Origin: Solibacillus sp. FSL W7-1436
Lineage (GTDB): Bacteria > Bacillota > Bacilli > Bacillales_A > Planococcaceae
Direction of reading: 5' to 3'
Assembly: GCF_038007305.1 (NCBI RefSeq)
Contig: NZ_JBBOWV010000001.1
Span: 2,408,501 to 2,472,500, forward strand
Length of the DNA stretch: 64,000 nucleotides
Below, in pieces: positions 1-8,876 of this stretch; within the stretch, counting starts at the first letter, position 1; each line of letters opens with the position of its first letter. Both the position numbers and the translations under genes were made by a program. The notes beneath the pieces are model-generated. The model saw only the letters and a program-made list of their open reading frames with translations, had not been told where the DNA came from and did no database searches.

Positions 1-2
1 TG

Positions 3-1604
3 GGTGCACATCACCTATACCAAAATGCAGCTTATGTAGATTCGCTAAATGTATTCCCTGTGCCGGATGGTGATACAGGGACAAATATGAATTTATCAAT
101 GACATCTGGTGCAGATGAAACAGAAGCCAATGTAAGTGCACATATCGGTAAAACAGCTCAGGCTTTATCAAAAGGCTTACTAATGGGCGCACGCGGAAAT
201 TCAGGCGTAATTTTATCTCAGTTATTCCGCGGGTTCGGCAAAGCGATTGAAAAAGAAGCTGAAATCGACGCGAAAGGCTTAGCGAACGCATTCCAGGCAG
301 GTGTAGATACTGCCTATAAAGCCGTTATGAAACCAGTCGAAGGGACAATCCTGACGGTTGCCCGTGAAGCGGCAGCAAAAGGTGTGGAAGTTGCTGAAAC
401 AGAAGAAGATATGATTATCCTGATGGAAGCATTCATCGAGGAAGCGAAACAATCATTAAACCGCACACCGGATCTTTTACCAGTCTTAAAAGAAGTAGGC
501 GTTGTCGACAGCGGCGGCCAAGGATTACTGTTCGTTTACGAAGGATTCCTTGCTTCTATGAAAGGCGAGCCACTACCGGAAAAAAATGAATCTTCACTGG
601 ATGATTTAATTAATGCAGAACATCACCGTGTACAAGACTTCATGGACACATCTGATATTGAATTTGGATACTGTACAGAAATCATGGTGCGTTTAGAGGA
701 AGATAAATCACCATTTAATGAAGAACAGTTCCGCCAAGAATTGAATCCTATGGGCGACTCATTACTCGTAATCTCGGACGATGAAATTGCAAAAGTACAT
801 ATACACTCGGAAACTCCAGGTGCCGTACTTGCAGCGGGTCAAAAATATGGCAGTCTAATTAAAATTAAAGTAGACAATATGCGTGAGCAGCATTCTGCGA
901 TTGTCAACGATGCACCACAAGCACCTGCGAAACAGCAAAAAACAAAAGTACCATATGCGATTGTAACAATTGCAATGGGTGAAGGTGTATCCAATCTTCT
1001 GCGCTCGATCGGTGCTTCATATGTAATTGAAGGCGGACAGACGATGAACCCTTCTACTGAAGACATCGTAAAAGCGGTAAAAGAAATTGGAGCAGAGCGT
1101 GTTCTGATTTTACCGAACAACAAAAATATCATTATGGCGGCAGAGCAAGCAGCTGAACTTCTGGAAATTGAAGCAGCGGTTGTGCCGACAAAAACGATCC
1201 CTCAAGGAATGGCAGCTATTTTAGCATTCAATCCTGCTGAGTCGGTTGATACGAACAAGTCTAACATGACACAAGGCTTTGCCCATGTGAAGACTGGTCA
1301 GGTAACATTTGCAGTACGTGATACATCGATTGACGGTGTTGAAATCCGCAAAGATGATTATATGGCATTGGCTGAAGGTAAAATTATTTTATCGACTCCT
1401 GAAATGATGGATGCAGCGAAAAAAGTGCTTGAAGGATTAATGGATGAAGATTCTGAAATCATCACAATCATTTATGGTGAAGATGCAACAGCAGAACAAG
1501 CCGATGAATTACAGAACTTTATCGAAGAAAACTATCCGGATGCTGAAGTGGAAATTGTAGAAGGTAAGCAATCCCTGTATCCGTTCATTTTATCTGTAGA
1601 ATAA
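3..1604 (+). CDS. fakA: Fatty acid kinase catalytic subunit FakA/YloV (5' end missing)
   Basis: The frame is open from the first bases of the window, so the true start lies upstream and only about the first 20 residues are missing. The visible protein starts with a DAK2 (dihydroxyacetone-kinase-like) nucleotide-binding domain: PVPDGDTGTNM near residue 20 and GARGNSGVILSQ near residue 64. A long C-terminal DegV-like/kinase-associated region follows. The length (533 visible residues) fits the YloV/FakA family of about 550. FakA phosphorylates fatty acids presented by FakB, feeding exogenous fatty acids to PlsX/PlsY; this substrate role comes from family knowledge. It lies upstream of sdaAB, as in Bacillus subtilis, and is followed by a strong hairpin. 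The GTG at 60 inside the DAK2 motif is not the start. Confidence 0.95.
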   Translation, partial: GAHHLYQNAAYVDSLNVFPVPDGDTGTNMNLSMTSGADETEANVSAHIGKTAQALSKGLLMGARGNSGVILSQLFRGFGKAIEKEAEIDAKGLANAFQAGVDTAYKAVMKPVEGTILTVAREAAAKGVEVAETEEDMIILMEAFIEEAKQSLNRTPDLLPVLKEVGVVDSGGQGLLFVYEGFLASMKGEPLPEKNESSLDDLINAEHHRVQDFMDTSDIEFGYCTEIMVRLEEDKSPFNEEQFRQELNPMGDSLLVISDDEIAKVHIHSETPGAVLAAGQKYGSLIKIKVDNMREQHSAIVNDAPQAPAKQQKTKVPYAIVTIAMGEGVSNLLRSIGASYVIEGGQTMNPSTEDIVKAVKEIGAERVLILPNNKNIIMAAEQAAELLEIEAAVVPTKTIPQGMAAILAFNPAESVDTNKSNMTQGFAHVKTGQVTFAVRDTSIDGVEIRKDDYMALAEGKIILSTPEMMDAAKKVLEGLMDEDSEIITIIYGEDATAEQADELQNFIEENYPDAEVEIVEGKQSLYPFILSVE

Positions 1605-1614
1605 AATTAATAGT

Positions 1615-1656
1615 GAAAGCAGTGTGTACATCCGTGTATGCACTGCTTTCGTTATG
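1615..1656 (+). terminator. Terminator-like hairpin after fakA
   Basis: GAAAGCAGTG (1615-1624) pairs with CACTGCTTTC (1641-1650). The inner bases TGTACA and TGTATG also pair, with wobbles, giving a stem of about 16 bp closed by TCCG. The downstream T-tract is weak (GTTATGTTT), so termination may be inefficient. Confidence 0.65.
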
Positions 1657-1767
1657 TTTAAGTGGATTGACGCGGGTGAATGCGAAAGGAAATTAACATA
1701 GATTTCCCCAGTTCGGTTATGACCCTTGTTGTGAATTGAAAATCCTGCTTTCACAAAATTATTCGCT

Positions 1768-1920
1768 ATGCAGCTTACACGTCTGCGTAAACTTATGGAG
1801 GATAATCCTCAATTTGGTTATTATTCCGTTTTTACAACAAGAAGTTTGTTAATTGCAGAGAAAATGAGTACACTAGGAATAAATGAAAGTATGAAAGAAT
1901 ATGGGGGGATAGCTTTATGA
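1768..1920 (+). CDS. Possible 50-residue small ORF overlapping the sdaAB start
   Basis: An open frame starts at ATG 1768 and ends at a TGA overlapping the sdaAB ATG (ATGA, 1917-1920). The arrangement is typical of translational coupling. The predicted peptide begins MQLTRLRKLMEDNPQFGYYS and reads like an ordinary soluble helical protein. I do not recognise a family, and no good Shine-Dalgarno precedes ATG 1768. It could be a small coupled leader peptide, the remnant of a decayed gene, or chance. The 1605-1916 interval otherwise holds only the hairpin after fakA and a stretch near 1663-1700 vaguely like a decayed repeat. Confidence 0.3.
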   Translation: MQLTRLRKLMEDNPQFGYYSVFTTRSLLIAEKMSTLGINESMKEYGGIAL

Positions 1921-2579
1921 AATTTACATCGGTGTTTGATATTATTGGACCTGTTATGATTGGTCCGTCCTCTTCACATACAGCAGGGGCAGCGCGAATT
2001 GGGCGTGTTGCACGCGATTTGTTTGGACGGCAGCCGAAATGGGCTAAAATTTATTTATACGGTTCTTTTGCCGAAACGTACCGCGGCCACGGAACGGATG
2101 TGGCGATTATCGGTGGGTTATTAGATTACGATACGGATGATGAACGTATTAAAACTTCTTTTGCGGAAGCAGAAAAAGCAGGCCTGCAATTTGAATTTAT
2201 TCCGGAAACAGCTAATAAAGAGCATCCAAATACCGCGCGTATATTAATGGGCGATGACGAATCGGAAATGAGCGTTGAAGGCATTTCGATCGGAGGCGGT
2301 AAAATTGAAATTAGTGAAGTGAATGGATTCAAGCTGCGTCTGACAGGCGGGATGCCGGCAATTTTAGTTGTGCATGATGACCGTGCAGGCTGTATTGCGA
2401 ACGTGGCGAACTGTTTAGCAATGCATGATGTCAATATTGGACATATGGAAGTATCGCGTATTGAACGTGGTTTAACCGCTTTAATGGTGATTGAAGTCGA
2501 TCAGAACATCGATCAGCGTCTGTTAGAGCAGATTTCATACATTCCGCATATTACGAAAGTATCGAAAATTAATAACTAA
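1917..2579 (+). CDS. sdaAB: L-serine dehydratase, beta subunit
   Basis: This is the beta subunit of the iron-sulfur L-serine ammonia-lyase, which converts L-serine to pyruvate and ammonia in the cytosol. The N-terminal domain carries GPSSSHTAGAARIG (residues 16-29), the family signature at the serine-binding side. From about residue 148 an ACT domain follows (AILVVHDDRAGCIANVANCL), expected to sense amino acids. The 220-residue length matches two-subunit Bacillus-type enzymes. ATG 1917 is preceded by GGGGGGAT. The alpha subunit follows within a few bases of the stop, so the two are co-translated. Confidence 0.97.
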   Translation: MKFTSVFDIIGPVMIGPSSSHTAGAARIGRVARDLFGRQPKWAKIYLYGSFAETYRGHGTDVAIIGGLLDYDTDDERIKTSFAEAEKAGLQFEFIPETANKEHPNTARILMGDDESEMSVEGISIGGGKIEISEVNGFKLRLTGGMPAILVVHDDRAGCIANVANCLAMHDVNIGHMEVSRIERGLTALMVIEVDQNIDQRLLEQISYIPHITKVSKINN

Positions 2580-2591
2580 GGGGTGGCAAAT

Positions 2592-3512
2592 ATGGATGTT
2601 TTATTCCGCAGTGTTCGTGAGCTGGTGGAGTTGGCCGAAAGAGATGGAAAGCTGATTTCCGATTTGATGATCGAGCAGGAAATGTTAATTACAGGTCGCT
2701 CGCGTGAAGATATCTTTAAGCAGATGGACCGCAACTTAACGATTATGGAAGAAGCGGTAGAGCGCGGCTTGAAAGGTGTACAGTCCGTAACAGGTTTAAC
2801 GGGTGGCGATGCTGTACTTATTCAGAACTATATTAAAAAAGGCAATACATTAGCCGGAGACCTTTTACTTGATGCTGTCAGCAAAGCTGTTGCTACAAAT
2901 GAAGTGAATGCGGCAATGGGTACAATTTGTGCAACACCAACTGCAGGTTCAGCGGGAGTAGTTCCGGGGACGTTATTTGCAGTCAAAAATAAATTAAATC
3001 CGACACGTGAACAGATGATTCGCTATTTATTCACATCTGGAGCGTTCGGTTTTATCGTTGCAAACAATGCATCAATTTCAGGTGCGGAAGGTGGCTGTCA
3101 GGCGGAAGTCGGCAGTGCATCGGCAATGGCGGCGGCAGCAATTGTGGAAATGGCTGGCGGCACAGCGCAGCAAAGTTCGGAAGCATTTGCAATCACACTG
3201 AAAAATATGCTCGGTTTAGTATGTGATCCTGTTGCTGGCTTAGTGGAAGTGCCTTGTGTTAAACGTAATGCAATGGGTGCATCCAACTCATTAGTCGCAG
3301 CGGATATGGCATTGGCAGGTGTGACAAGCCGAATTCCATGTGATGAGGTAATCGGCGCAATGTACCGAATTGGTCAGTCAATGAGCCCGAACCTGAAAGA
3401 AACAGCACGAGGCGGTTTAGCCGCAACACCAACAGGCAAAGCTATTACCCATGCAATCTTTGAAGGCGGAGACCTGAAAAGCCTGCTGAAGTCACGTGTA
3501 GGCAGTAACTAA
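2592..3512 (+). CDS. sdaAA: L-serine dehydratase, alpha subunit
   Basis: This is the catalytic [4Fe-4S] subunit of L-serine ammonia-lyase. Conserved cysteines are visible at residues 113 (TICATPTAGSAG), 169 (EGGCQAEVGSA), 211 (VCDPVAG) and 222 (PCVKRN), matching the cluster-binding pattern of the family. Length is 306 residues. I chose ATG 2592 over the in-frame GTG at 2583 because AAGGGG (2579-2583) is correctly spaced only for the ATG. It forms one transcription unit with sdaAB. A terminator lies about 40 bases past the stop, and a solo repeat end starts two bases after the stop. Confidence 0.97.
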   Translation: MDVLFRSVRELVELAERDGKLISDLMIEQEMLITGRSREDIFKQMDRNLTIMEEAVERGLKGVQSVTGLTGGDAVLIQNYIKKGNTLAGDLLLDAVSKAVATNEVNAAMGTICATPTAGSAGVVPGTLFAVKNKLNPTREQMIRYLFTSGAFGFIVANNASISGAEGGCQAEVGSASAMAAAAIVEMAGGTAQQSSEAFAITLKNMLGLVCDPVAGLVEVPCVKRNAMGASNSLVAADMALAGVTSRIPCDEVIGAMYRIGQSMSPNLKETARGGLAATPTGKAITHAIFEGGDLKSLLKSRVGSN

Positions 3513-3514
3513 TT

Positions 3515-3533
3515 ACCCCGGAATGGAAATCAA
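3515..3533. repeat. Solo right end of the intergenic repeat
   Basis: ACCCCGGAATGGAAATCAA equals the right terminus of the full repeat at 30843-30951. No left end is present, so this is a decayed fragment just after the sdaAA stop codon. Confidence 0.6.
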
Positions 3534-3548
3534 TTTTTACGCACAGCG

Positions 3549-3589
3549 AAAAAATAACATTTTTCTCATAGAGGAAAATGTTATTTTTT
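3549..3589 (+). terminator. Rho-independent terminator after sdaAA
   Basis: AAAAAATAACATTTT (3549-3563) pairs with AAAATGTTATTTTTT (3575-3589), a long AT-rich stem ending in its own T-run. The A-run on the 5' side suggests some activity in both directions. Confidence 0.8.
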
Positions 3590-3688
3590 GAATTTGCGCT
3601 GGCTTTTTTTAGTTTACGAGGGAACATATGCACCCATTTATGATATTGTTAAACTATATAAAACTCCTAAAGGAAGGAAGTGTCGACA

Positions 3689-5728
3689 ATGATTCATGAG
3701 CCAGTTTCAGAGTTAAAGGGAATCGGAAAAGAAACAGCCGAAAATTTAATGAAAATTGGCATCGAGACAATCCATGACCTGATTTGGACATTTCCATACC
3801 GCCATGAAGATTTTCGATTAAAAGATTTGACTGAAACACCGCATAATGAACGTGTGACGATTGAAGCACGTGTCGAAAGTGAACCGACCGTAATGTTTTT
3901 AGGGAAAAATAAATCCCGACTGCAATTTACGGCTCTTGCAGGAAGACATTTAATTAAAGTCGTATTTTTCAATCAAAATTATTTGCGGCAAAAAATTTCT
4001 ACCGGCGGCATCATTACGGTTACCGGCAAATGGGATCGCGGACGACAAGTAATTGTCGGTTCGTCCGTAACATTCGGACCGAAGACAGAACAAGTCGATT
4101 TTGAGCCTGTTTATAGTTTGAAAGGGAATATTCAGCAAAAACGCTTCCGTAAATATATGCGCCAAGCGTTGGACACCGTCAAGGAACAATTGCCTGAGAC
4201 ATTGCCGAACGATCTCCGTGAAAGCTATCAGCTGGTTAATATTCAAGAAGCGCTGGAAGGGGTGCATTTTCCGCAAAGTGCAGACCATGCAAAACAGGCG
4301 CGCCGCCGCTTCGTATACGAAGAATTACTGCAGTTCCAGCTGCGTATTCAAGCATTGAGAAAAGCGAATAAAGAAAATGAAAAAGGGATTTCCGTTCGCT
4401 TTGATCTCGAAAAATTAAAGGAATTTATAGCAACTTTGCCGTATGAGTTAACAGGTGCCCAAAAGAGGGTCGTCAATGAAATTTGCAAGGATTTACTGTT
4501 GCCGCAACGTATGAACCGACTGCTTCAAGGGGATGTTGGTTCTGGGAAGACGGTTGTTGCGGCAATCGGCCTATATGCAGCTGTAACGGCCGGGTATCAA
4601 GGGGCTTTAATGGCACCCACCGAAATTTTAGCAGAACAGCATGCGGAAAACCTGCATATGTGGTTTGATCCGATCGGCGTTAAAATCGCTTTATTATCGG
4701 GCTCCACAAAAACAAAGGCGCGCCGTGAATTATTGGCACAGCTCGCAGCAGGAGAAATCGATATTCTCATTGGGACACATGCACTTATTCAGCCGGATGT
4801 TGAATTCAGTAAGCTAGGATTTGTCATAACGGATGAACAGCATCGTTTTGGTGTAGAACAGCGTCGTGTACTGCGTGAAAAAGGCGAAAACCCGGATGTA
4901 CTGTTCATGACCGCAACACCTATCCCGCGTACATTGGCCATTACAGCTTTTGGGGAGATGGATGTTTCGATTATTGATGAGTTACCTGCAGGAAGAAAAG
5001 AGATTGAAACACATTGGCTGAAAAAAGAACAGCTGAACAGTGTGCTGATGCGCATGACCCAGGAACTTGAAGCAGGCCGCCAAGCGTATGTCATCGCGCC
5101 GTTAATCGAAGAGTCCGATAAACTGGATGTGCAAAATGCAGTGGAAGCCTACGAGCAATTGAAGGCGTATTTCGGCAACCGTTTTGAAGTCGGCCTGATG
5201 CATGGTCGATTGCATTCGGATGAAAAAGATGCGGTCATGCGTGCATTTAGTGATGGGGAAATTCATGTGCTTGTATCGACAACTGTTGTCGAAGTCGGGG
5301 TAAACGTACCAAACGCGACATTCATGACAATATATGATGCCGAGCGTTTTGGTCTAGCACAGCTTCACCAGCTGCGCGGTCGTGTCGGCCGTGGGGAACA
5401 TCAATCCTATTGTGTGCTGATTGCCGATCCGAAAACAGATGAAGGAAAAGAACGTATGATGAGTATGACTGAGACGAATGACGGTTTCCGCCTGGCTGAA
5501 AAAGATTTGGAGCTGCGCGGTTCAGGTGATTTCTTCGGGAAACGACAAAGCGGGTTGCCGGAATTTAAACTGGCCGATCTTGTCCATGATTACCGGGCTC
5601 TTGAAACAGCAAGACAGGATGCCGAGAAAATGCTCTATGATGAGGCATTCTGGCAAAATCCGGAATATGAATTTTTACGGGAAGATTTAACGGCTTCTGG
5701 TGTTCTGCAGGGAGAACGAATCGATTAA
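3689..5728 (+). CDS. recG: ATP-dependent DNA helicase RecG
   Basis: RecG is a superfamily 2 helicase/translocase that remodels stalled forks and branched recombination intermediates. The N-terminal wedge/OB-fold region covers roughly residues 1-240. Motif I GDVGSGKT is at 281-288 and the DEQH box near 382. MTATPIPRTLAI (motif III) and QLRGRVGRG (motif VI) follow. At 679 residues it has the normal family length. ATG 3689 is preferred over GTG 3680 because AAAGGAAGGAAG (3669-3680) spaces correctly to the ATG. Confidence 0.97.
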   Translation: MIHEPVSELKGIGKETAENLMKIGIETIHDLIWTFPYRHEDFRLKDLTETPHNERVTIEARVESEPTVMFLGKNKSRLQFTALAGRHLIKVVFFNQNYLRQKISTGGIITVTGKWDRGRQVIVGSSVTFGPKTEQVDFEPVYSLKGNIQQKRFRKYMRQALDTVKEQLPETLPNDLRESYQLVNIQEALEGVHFPQSADHAKQARRRFVYEELLQFQLRIQALRKANKENEKGISVRFDLEKLKEFIATLPYELTGAQKRVVNEICKDLLLPQRMNRLLQGDVGSGKTVVAAIGLYAAVTAGYQGALMAPTEILAEQHAENLHMWFDPIGVKIALLSGSTKTKARRELLAQLAAGEIDILIGTHALIQPDVEFSKLGFVITDEQHRFGVEQRRVLREKGENPDVLFMTATPIPRTLAITAFGEMDVSIIDELPAGRKEIETHWLKKEQLNSVLMRMTQELEAGRQAYVIAPLIEESDKLDVQNAVEAYEQLKAYFGNRFEVGLMHGRLHSDEKDAVMRAFSDGEIHVLVSTTVVEVGVNVPNATFMTIYDAERFGLAQLHQLRGRVGRGEHQSYCVLIADPKTDEGKERMMSMTETNDGFRLAEKDLELRGSGDFFGKRQSGLPEFKLADLVHDYRALETARQDAEKMLYDEAFWQNPEYEFLREDLTASGVLQGERID

Positions 5729-5796
5729 ACGATTAGAACCTGTAATTGGTGGAAAACTAGTTATGCTACTTAAAAATGCTGAAAAGAGGTTATAAG

Positions 5797-6216
5797 ATGG
5801 GAAACATGTATCCGTATTTCGTGCTAAATGGACAAGCAAAAGAGGCAGTGGTGTTATATGCAGAACTGTTTAATGCCAAAAGTGTAACGATTTCAACATT
5901 TGGAGAATTACCGCCGAATCCTGAGCGCCCTATTCCGCCGGAAGCAAAAGATTTGGTCATGAATGCGCAAATTGAACTGCAGGAAGGTCAAATGATGTTT
6001 TCCGATACGTATCCGGGCTCTCCGCAAGCGACGGTAGGAGACAATATCAGCATTGCCTATACATCAAAAGACGAGCAGGAAATCCGATTTATTTTCGATG
6101 GTTTAAGAAAAGACGGAAAGGTCGTAATGGAGTTGCAGGAGACCTTTTGGAGCAAGTGCTATGGGCAAGTAAAAGATAAGTTTGGTGTACTGTGGCAGCT
6201 AAGCCTTGAAGCATAA
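5797..6216 (+). CDS. VOC-superfamily (PhnB/YjdN-like) protein
   Basis: This 139-residue protein begins MGNMYPYFVLNGQAKEAVV and resembles PhnB/YjdN-like members of the vicinal oxygen chelate (glyoxalase/bleomycin-resistance) superfamily. Typical elements are the FYxxxFNA-like segment near the start (LYAELFNAKSV), the MFSDTYPG core and the C-terminal DKFGVLWQLSLE strand. The substrate is unknown, and many such proteins have no known activity. ATG 5797 is chosen over the upstream in-frame ATG 5776 because AAGAGG (5784-5789) precedes it. It sits between recG and fapR, which are usually adjacent, so it looks like a lineage-specific insertion. A terminator follows. Confidence 0.85.
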   Translation: MGNMYPYFVLNGQAKEAVVLYAELFNAKSVTISTFGELPPNPERPIPPEAKDLVMNAQIELQEGQMMFSDTYPGSPQATVGDNISIAYTSKDEQEIRFIFDGLRKDGKVVMELQETFWSKCYGQVKDKFGVLWQLSLEA

Positions 6217-6223
6217 GAATTTG

Positions 6224-6258
6224 GGGACGCGACAAAAAGTTGTTGCGTTCTTTTTTTT
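6224..6258 (+). terminator. Terminator after the VOC gene
   Basis: GGGACGCGACAA pairs imperfectly with TTGTTGCGTTC around an AAAG loop, followed by eight T residues (6251-6258). The descending arm overlaps the predicted fapR -35 element. Confidence 0.75.
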
Positions 6259-6271
6259 ATACATGTATATT
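6243..6271 (+). promoter_or_regulatory. Predicted SigA promoter of the fapR operon
   Basis: TTGCGT (6243-6248) and TATATT (6266-6271) are spaced by 17 bp. Transcription would start inside the FapR operator just downstream, as expected for a repressed promoter. Confidence 0.6.
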
Positions 6272-6274
6272 GAT

Positions 6275-6299
6275 ATTAGTACCAAGTGCTAATACTAAT
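6275..6299. promoter_or_regulatory. FapR operator (malonyl-CoA-responsive)
   Basis: ATTAGTACCAAGTGCTAATACTAAT contains the inverted TTAGTAC...TACTAA arrangement typical of FapR sites. It lies directly upstream of fapR and directly downstream of a -10 box. In Bacillus, FapR binds such sites to repress its own operon, and malonyl-CoA releases it. Confidence 0.8.
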
Positions 6300-6312
6300 C
6301 TTTTAGAAAATT
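6298..6312. promoter_or_regulatory. Candidate CodY box in the fapR leader
   Basis: ATCTTTTAGAAAATT matches 12 of 15 positions of the CodY consensus AATTTTCWGAAAATT. The identical 15-mer occurs upstream of sucC (34011-34025). AT-rich DNA makes chance matches possible, so this is only a candidate. Confidence 0.35.
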
Positions 6313-6332
6313 AAAGGTAGGTAACAAATACG

Positions 6333-6905
6333 ATGAAGCGTTCCAAAAAAGAGCGACAGTCGTTATTGACTGAACAGATCGCAGACAATCCTTTCGTGAC
6401 AGATGAACAATTAGCAGCCGAATTTAATGTGAGCGTTCAAACAATTCGATTGGATCGCATGGAACTCGCTATTCCGGAATTGCGTGAACGTATTAAAGAT
6501 GTTGCTGCTAAAAAATATGATGAAGTAAAATCGTTGCCACTTGATGAAGTCATCGGTGAAATTATTGATATAGAGCTGGATAACCGGGCAATTTCAATAT
6601 TTGATGTTGGAGAAGAACATGTTTTCCAGCGCAACGGCATAGCGCGCGGTCACCATTTATTTGCACAGGCCAATTCTTTGGCGGTTGCAGTAATTGATGA
6701 TGAGCTTGCCCTTACTGTAAAATCAAATGTAGCTTTCGTGAAGCCGGTTCGAGCAGGTAATCGTGTCGTAACGAAGGCAGTTGTAAAAGGGAAAAACCCT
6801 GATAAAAACCGTACATTTATCGAAGTGACTTCTTCTGTTGATAATGAAATAGTTTTCAAGGGAGAGTTTGAAATGTATCGGATGAAAGGTGAAGAAACAA
6901 CATGA
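6333..6905 (+). CDS. fapR: Transcription factor FapR
   Basis: FapR is the global repressor of fatty acid and phospholipid synthesis in Bacillales, released by malonyl-CoA. The first 60 or so residues form a DeoR-like winged helix ([20 protein letters not shown], then [13 protein letters not shown]). The C-terminal half is a hot-dog (thioesterase-like) effector domain that has lost catalysis; the segment [17 protein letters not shown] lies in it. At 190 residues it matches B. subtilis FapR (about 188). The ATG follows a weak AAAGGTAGG ribosome site. The stop overlaps plsX by four bases, and its own operator lies just upstream, indicating autoregulation. Confidence 0.96.
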   Translation: MKRSKKERQSLLTEQIADNPFVTDEQLAAEFNVSVQTIRLDRMELAIPELRERIKDVAAKKYDEVKSLPLDEVIGEIIDIELDNRAISIFDVGEEHVFQRNGIARGHHLFAQANSLAVAVIDDELALTVKSNVAFVKPVRAGNRVVTKAVVKGKNPDKNRTFIEVTSSVDNEIVFKGEFEMYRMKGEETT

Positions 6906-7897
6906 AAATAGCAGTAGATGGTATGGGCGGAGATAACGCACCACAGGCAATCGTGGAAGGTGTCTTCATGGCGCTAGAAGATTTTCCGAAATTAACGATT
7001 GATTTATATGGCGATGAACAAAAAATGGCACCATTTTTAAAAAATCACGATCGCCTAACGGTTGTTCATTGTAGTGAAGTTGTAGAAGCGGAGGACGACC
7101 CGGCACGAGCAGTACGCCGCAAAAAAGATTCTTCAATGGCCCGTATGCTTGATGCGGTTGCTGAAGGAAAGGCGGACGCTTGTTTATCGGCCGGGAATAC
7201 TGGTGCTTTAATGGCAGGCGGACTTTTCAAAGTAGGGCGTATTGATGGGGTAGCCCGTCCTGCATTAGCAACAACATTACCGACGATGAATGGTGATGGC
7301 TTCCTTATGCTTGATTTAGGGGCGAATGCAGATGCAAAACCTGAAAACTTATTACAGTACGCAATTATGGGTGATATTTATGTGAAGCAAGTACGCGGTC
7401 AAAATGCACCTCGTATTGGATTATTAAATATCGGAACAGAAGATAAAAAAGGTAATGAATTAACGAAAGCGGCATTCACATTGTTGAAAGAAGCGGATTT
7501 TAACTTTGAAGGCAATGTAGAAGCGCGCGAATTACTGAATGGGGTCGCTGATGTTGTCGTAACGGATGGGTTTACAGGCAATATGGTGCTGAAAACAATT
7601 GAAGGAACGGCAGGCACGGTTTTCAAAATGTTGAAGGATGCGTTATTTGCCACGACAAAAACGAAAATTGCTGCAGCATTAGTTAAAAATGATCTAAAAC
7701 AGTTAAAAGATAAAATGGATTATACAGAATACGGTGGGGCGGCTTTATTCGGCCTGAAAGCACCTGTTATCAAAGCACATGGTTCTTCAAATGCACGTGC
7801 GATTTACAGTGCAATTCGCCAAGCGACAATTATGGTAGAGCATAAAGTATGCGAAACAATTACCAAAAAAATTGAGCAATTGCCAAAGCCGGAATAA
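6902..7897 (+). CDS. plsX: Phosphate acyltransferase PlsX
   Basis: PlsX makes acyl-phosphate from acyl-ACP (and orthophosphate), the acyl donor for PlsY in phosphatidic acid synthesis. It is a peripheral membrane enzyme. Family features are the N-terminal [20 protein letters not shown] and the [12 protein letters not shown] segment near residue 99. [17 protein letters not shown] is near residue 220 and [18 protein letters not shown] is near the C-terminus. At 331 residues it has the usual length. The ATGA overlap with fapR shows a shared transcript, and FabD follows. Confidence 0.97.
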   Translation: MKIAVDGMGGDNAPQAIVEGVFMALEDFPKLTIDLYGDEQKMAPFLKNHDRLTVVHCSEVVEAEDDPARAVRRKKDSSMARMLDAVAEGKADACLSAGNTGALMAGGLFKVGRIDGVARPALATTLPTMNGDGFLMLDLGANADAKPENLLQYAIMGDIYVKQVRGQNAPRIGLLNIGTEDKKGNELTKAAFTLLKEADFNFEGNVEARELLNGVADVVVTDGFTGNMVLKTIEGTAGTVFKMLKDALFATTKTKIAAALVKNDLKQLKDKMDYTEYGGAALFGLKAPVIKAHGSSNARAIYSAIRQATIMVEHKVCETITKKIEQLPKPE

Positions 7898-7922
7898 GCT
7901 TTTTCACAAAGGGGATTATCAA

Positions 7923-8876
7923 ATGACAAAAATTGCTTTTATTTTTCCAGGACAAGGTTCACAAACTGTAGGGATGGGTGCGGAGTTTGTTGCGAATGAT
8001 GAAGTAAGCAGACAGTATTATGAACGAGCAAACGAAGTGTTGAACCTTCCATTGTCGGACTATATGTTAAACGGTCCACAAGAAACATTAACACTGACAT
8101 ACCATGCTCAGCCAGCTTTGTTGACATCAGGGGTGATGATCGCAAATAAGCTGATTAAAGCCGGTATTGCACCGCAATATACTGCGGGACATTCGTTAGG
8201 AGAATACAGTGCATTTGTCATTTCAGGAGTAATTGATTTTGAAGATGCAGTTCAAACAGTTCATAGACGGGGTGTATTTATGGACGAGGCAGTACCTGCA
8301 GGTCAAGGAGCAATGGCAGCAATATTGGCGTTAGACGGAGAAAAACTAGACGCCATTTGCCAGCAAGTATCCGCTGAAGGAGAAGTTGTTCAAATAGCGA
8401 ACTTCAACTGTCCGGGCCAAATTGTGATTTCAGGTACGAAACAAGGTGTTGACGAAGCATGTAAAAGAGCGAAGGAAGCAGGAGCAAAACGAGCTTTACC
8501 TTTAGTCGTAAGCGGTCCTTTCCATAGTTCATTAATGCAGAAAGCAGCACATAATTTAAAAGATACGGTAGCAAATTTACCATTACAGGAACCAAAAATT
8601 CCGGTAGTGAGCAATGTAACTTCAGAGCTTTTAACGACGGTTGAAGCAATTAAAGAAGAAATGGTTGCCCAAGTAACAAGCTCTGTACAATGGCAGCAAA
8701 ACATTGAAAAGCTTATTGCTGAAGGGGTAACAGTCTTTATCGAATGCGGACCTGGAAAAGTATTATCAGGCTTAGTGAAAAAAATCGACCGCAATGTACA
8801 AACATACTGTGTATATGATGAGGCGAGTTTGACACAAGTTGTTGAGGCATCAAAGGAGTGGAAACAATGGGTTTAA
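7923..8876 (+). CDS. fabD: Malonyl-CoA:ACP transacylase
   Basis: FabD transfers the malonyl group from malonyl-CoA to acyl carrier protein, supplying extender units for fatty acid synthesis. The nucleophilic serine is S91 in [10 protein letters not shown] and the partner histidine is H201 in GPFHSSLM. The oxyanion region is FPGQGSQ near residue 8. The protein is 317 residues when started at ATG 7923, which has AAGGGG (7909-7914) upstream. An in-frame ATG at 7872 inside plsX would add an unrelated basic tail and is rejected. Its stop overlaps the fabG start by 10 bp. Confidence 0.97.
   Translation: MTKIAFIFPGQGSQTVGMGAEFVANDEVSRQYYERANEVLNLPLSDYMLNGPQETLTLTYHAQPALLTSGVMIANKLIKAGIAPQYTAGHSLGEYSAFVISGVIDFEDAVQTVHRRGVFMDEAVPAGQGAMAAILALDGEKLDAICQQVSAEGEVVQIANFNCPGQIVISGTKQGVDEACKRAKEAGAKRALPLVVSGPFHSSLMQKAAHNLKDTVANLPLQEPKIPVVSNVTSELLTTVEAIKEEMVAQVTSSVQWQQNIEKLIAEGVTVFIECGPGKVLSGLVKKIDRNVQTYCVYDEASLTQVVEASKEWKQWV

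Noticed and set aside
839-1132. Reverse-strand open frame inside fakA, and dozens of similar frames inside other genes on the minus strand
   Set aside because: They lie opposite strongly supported genes, lack ribosome sites and family motifs, and have compositions expected from the complementary strand.
1663-1700. Possible sixth copy of the intergenic repeat after fakA
   Set aside because: GGATTGACGCGGG and GGAAATTAAC recall the ends, but the match is too poor to claim.
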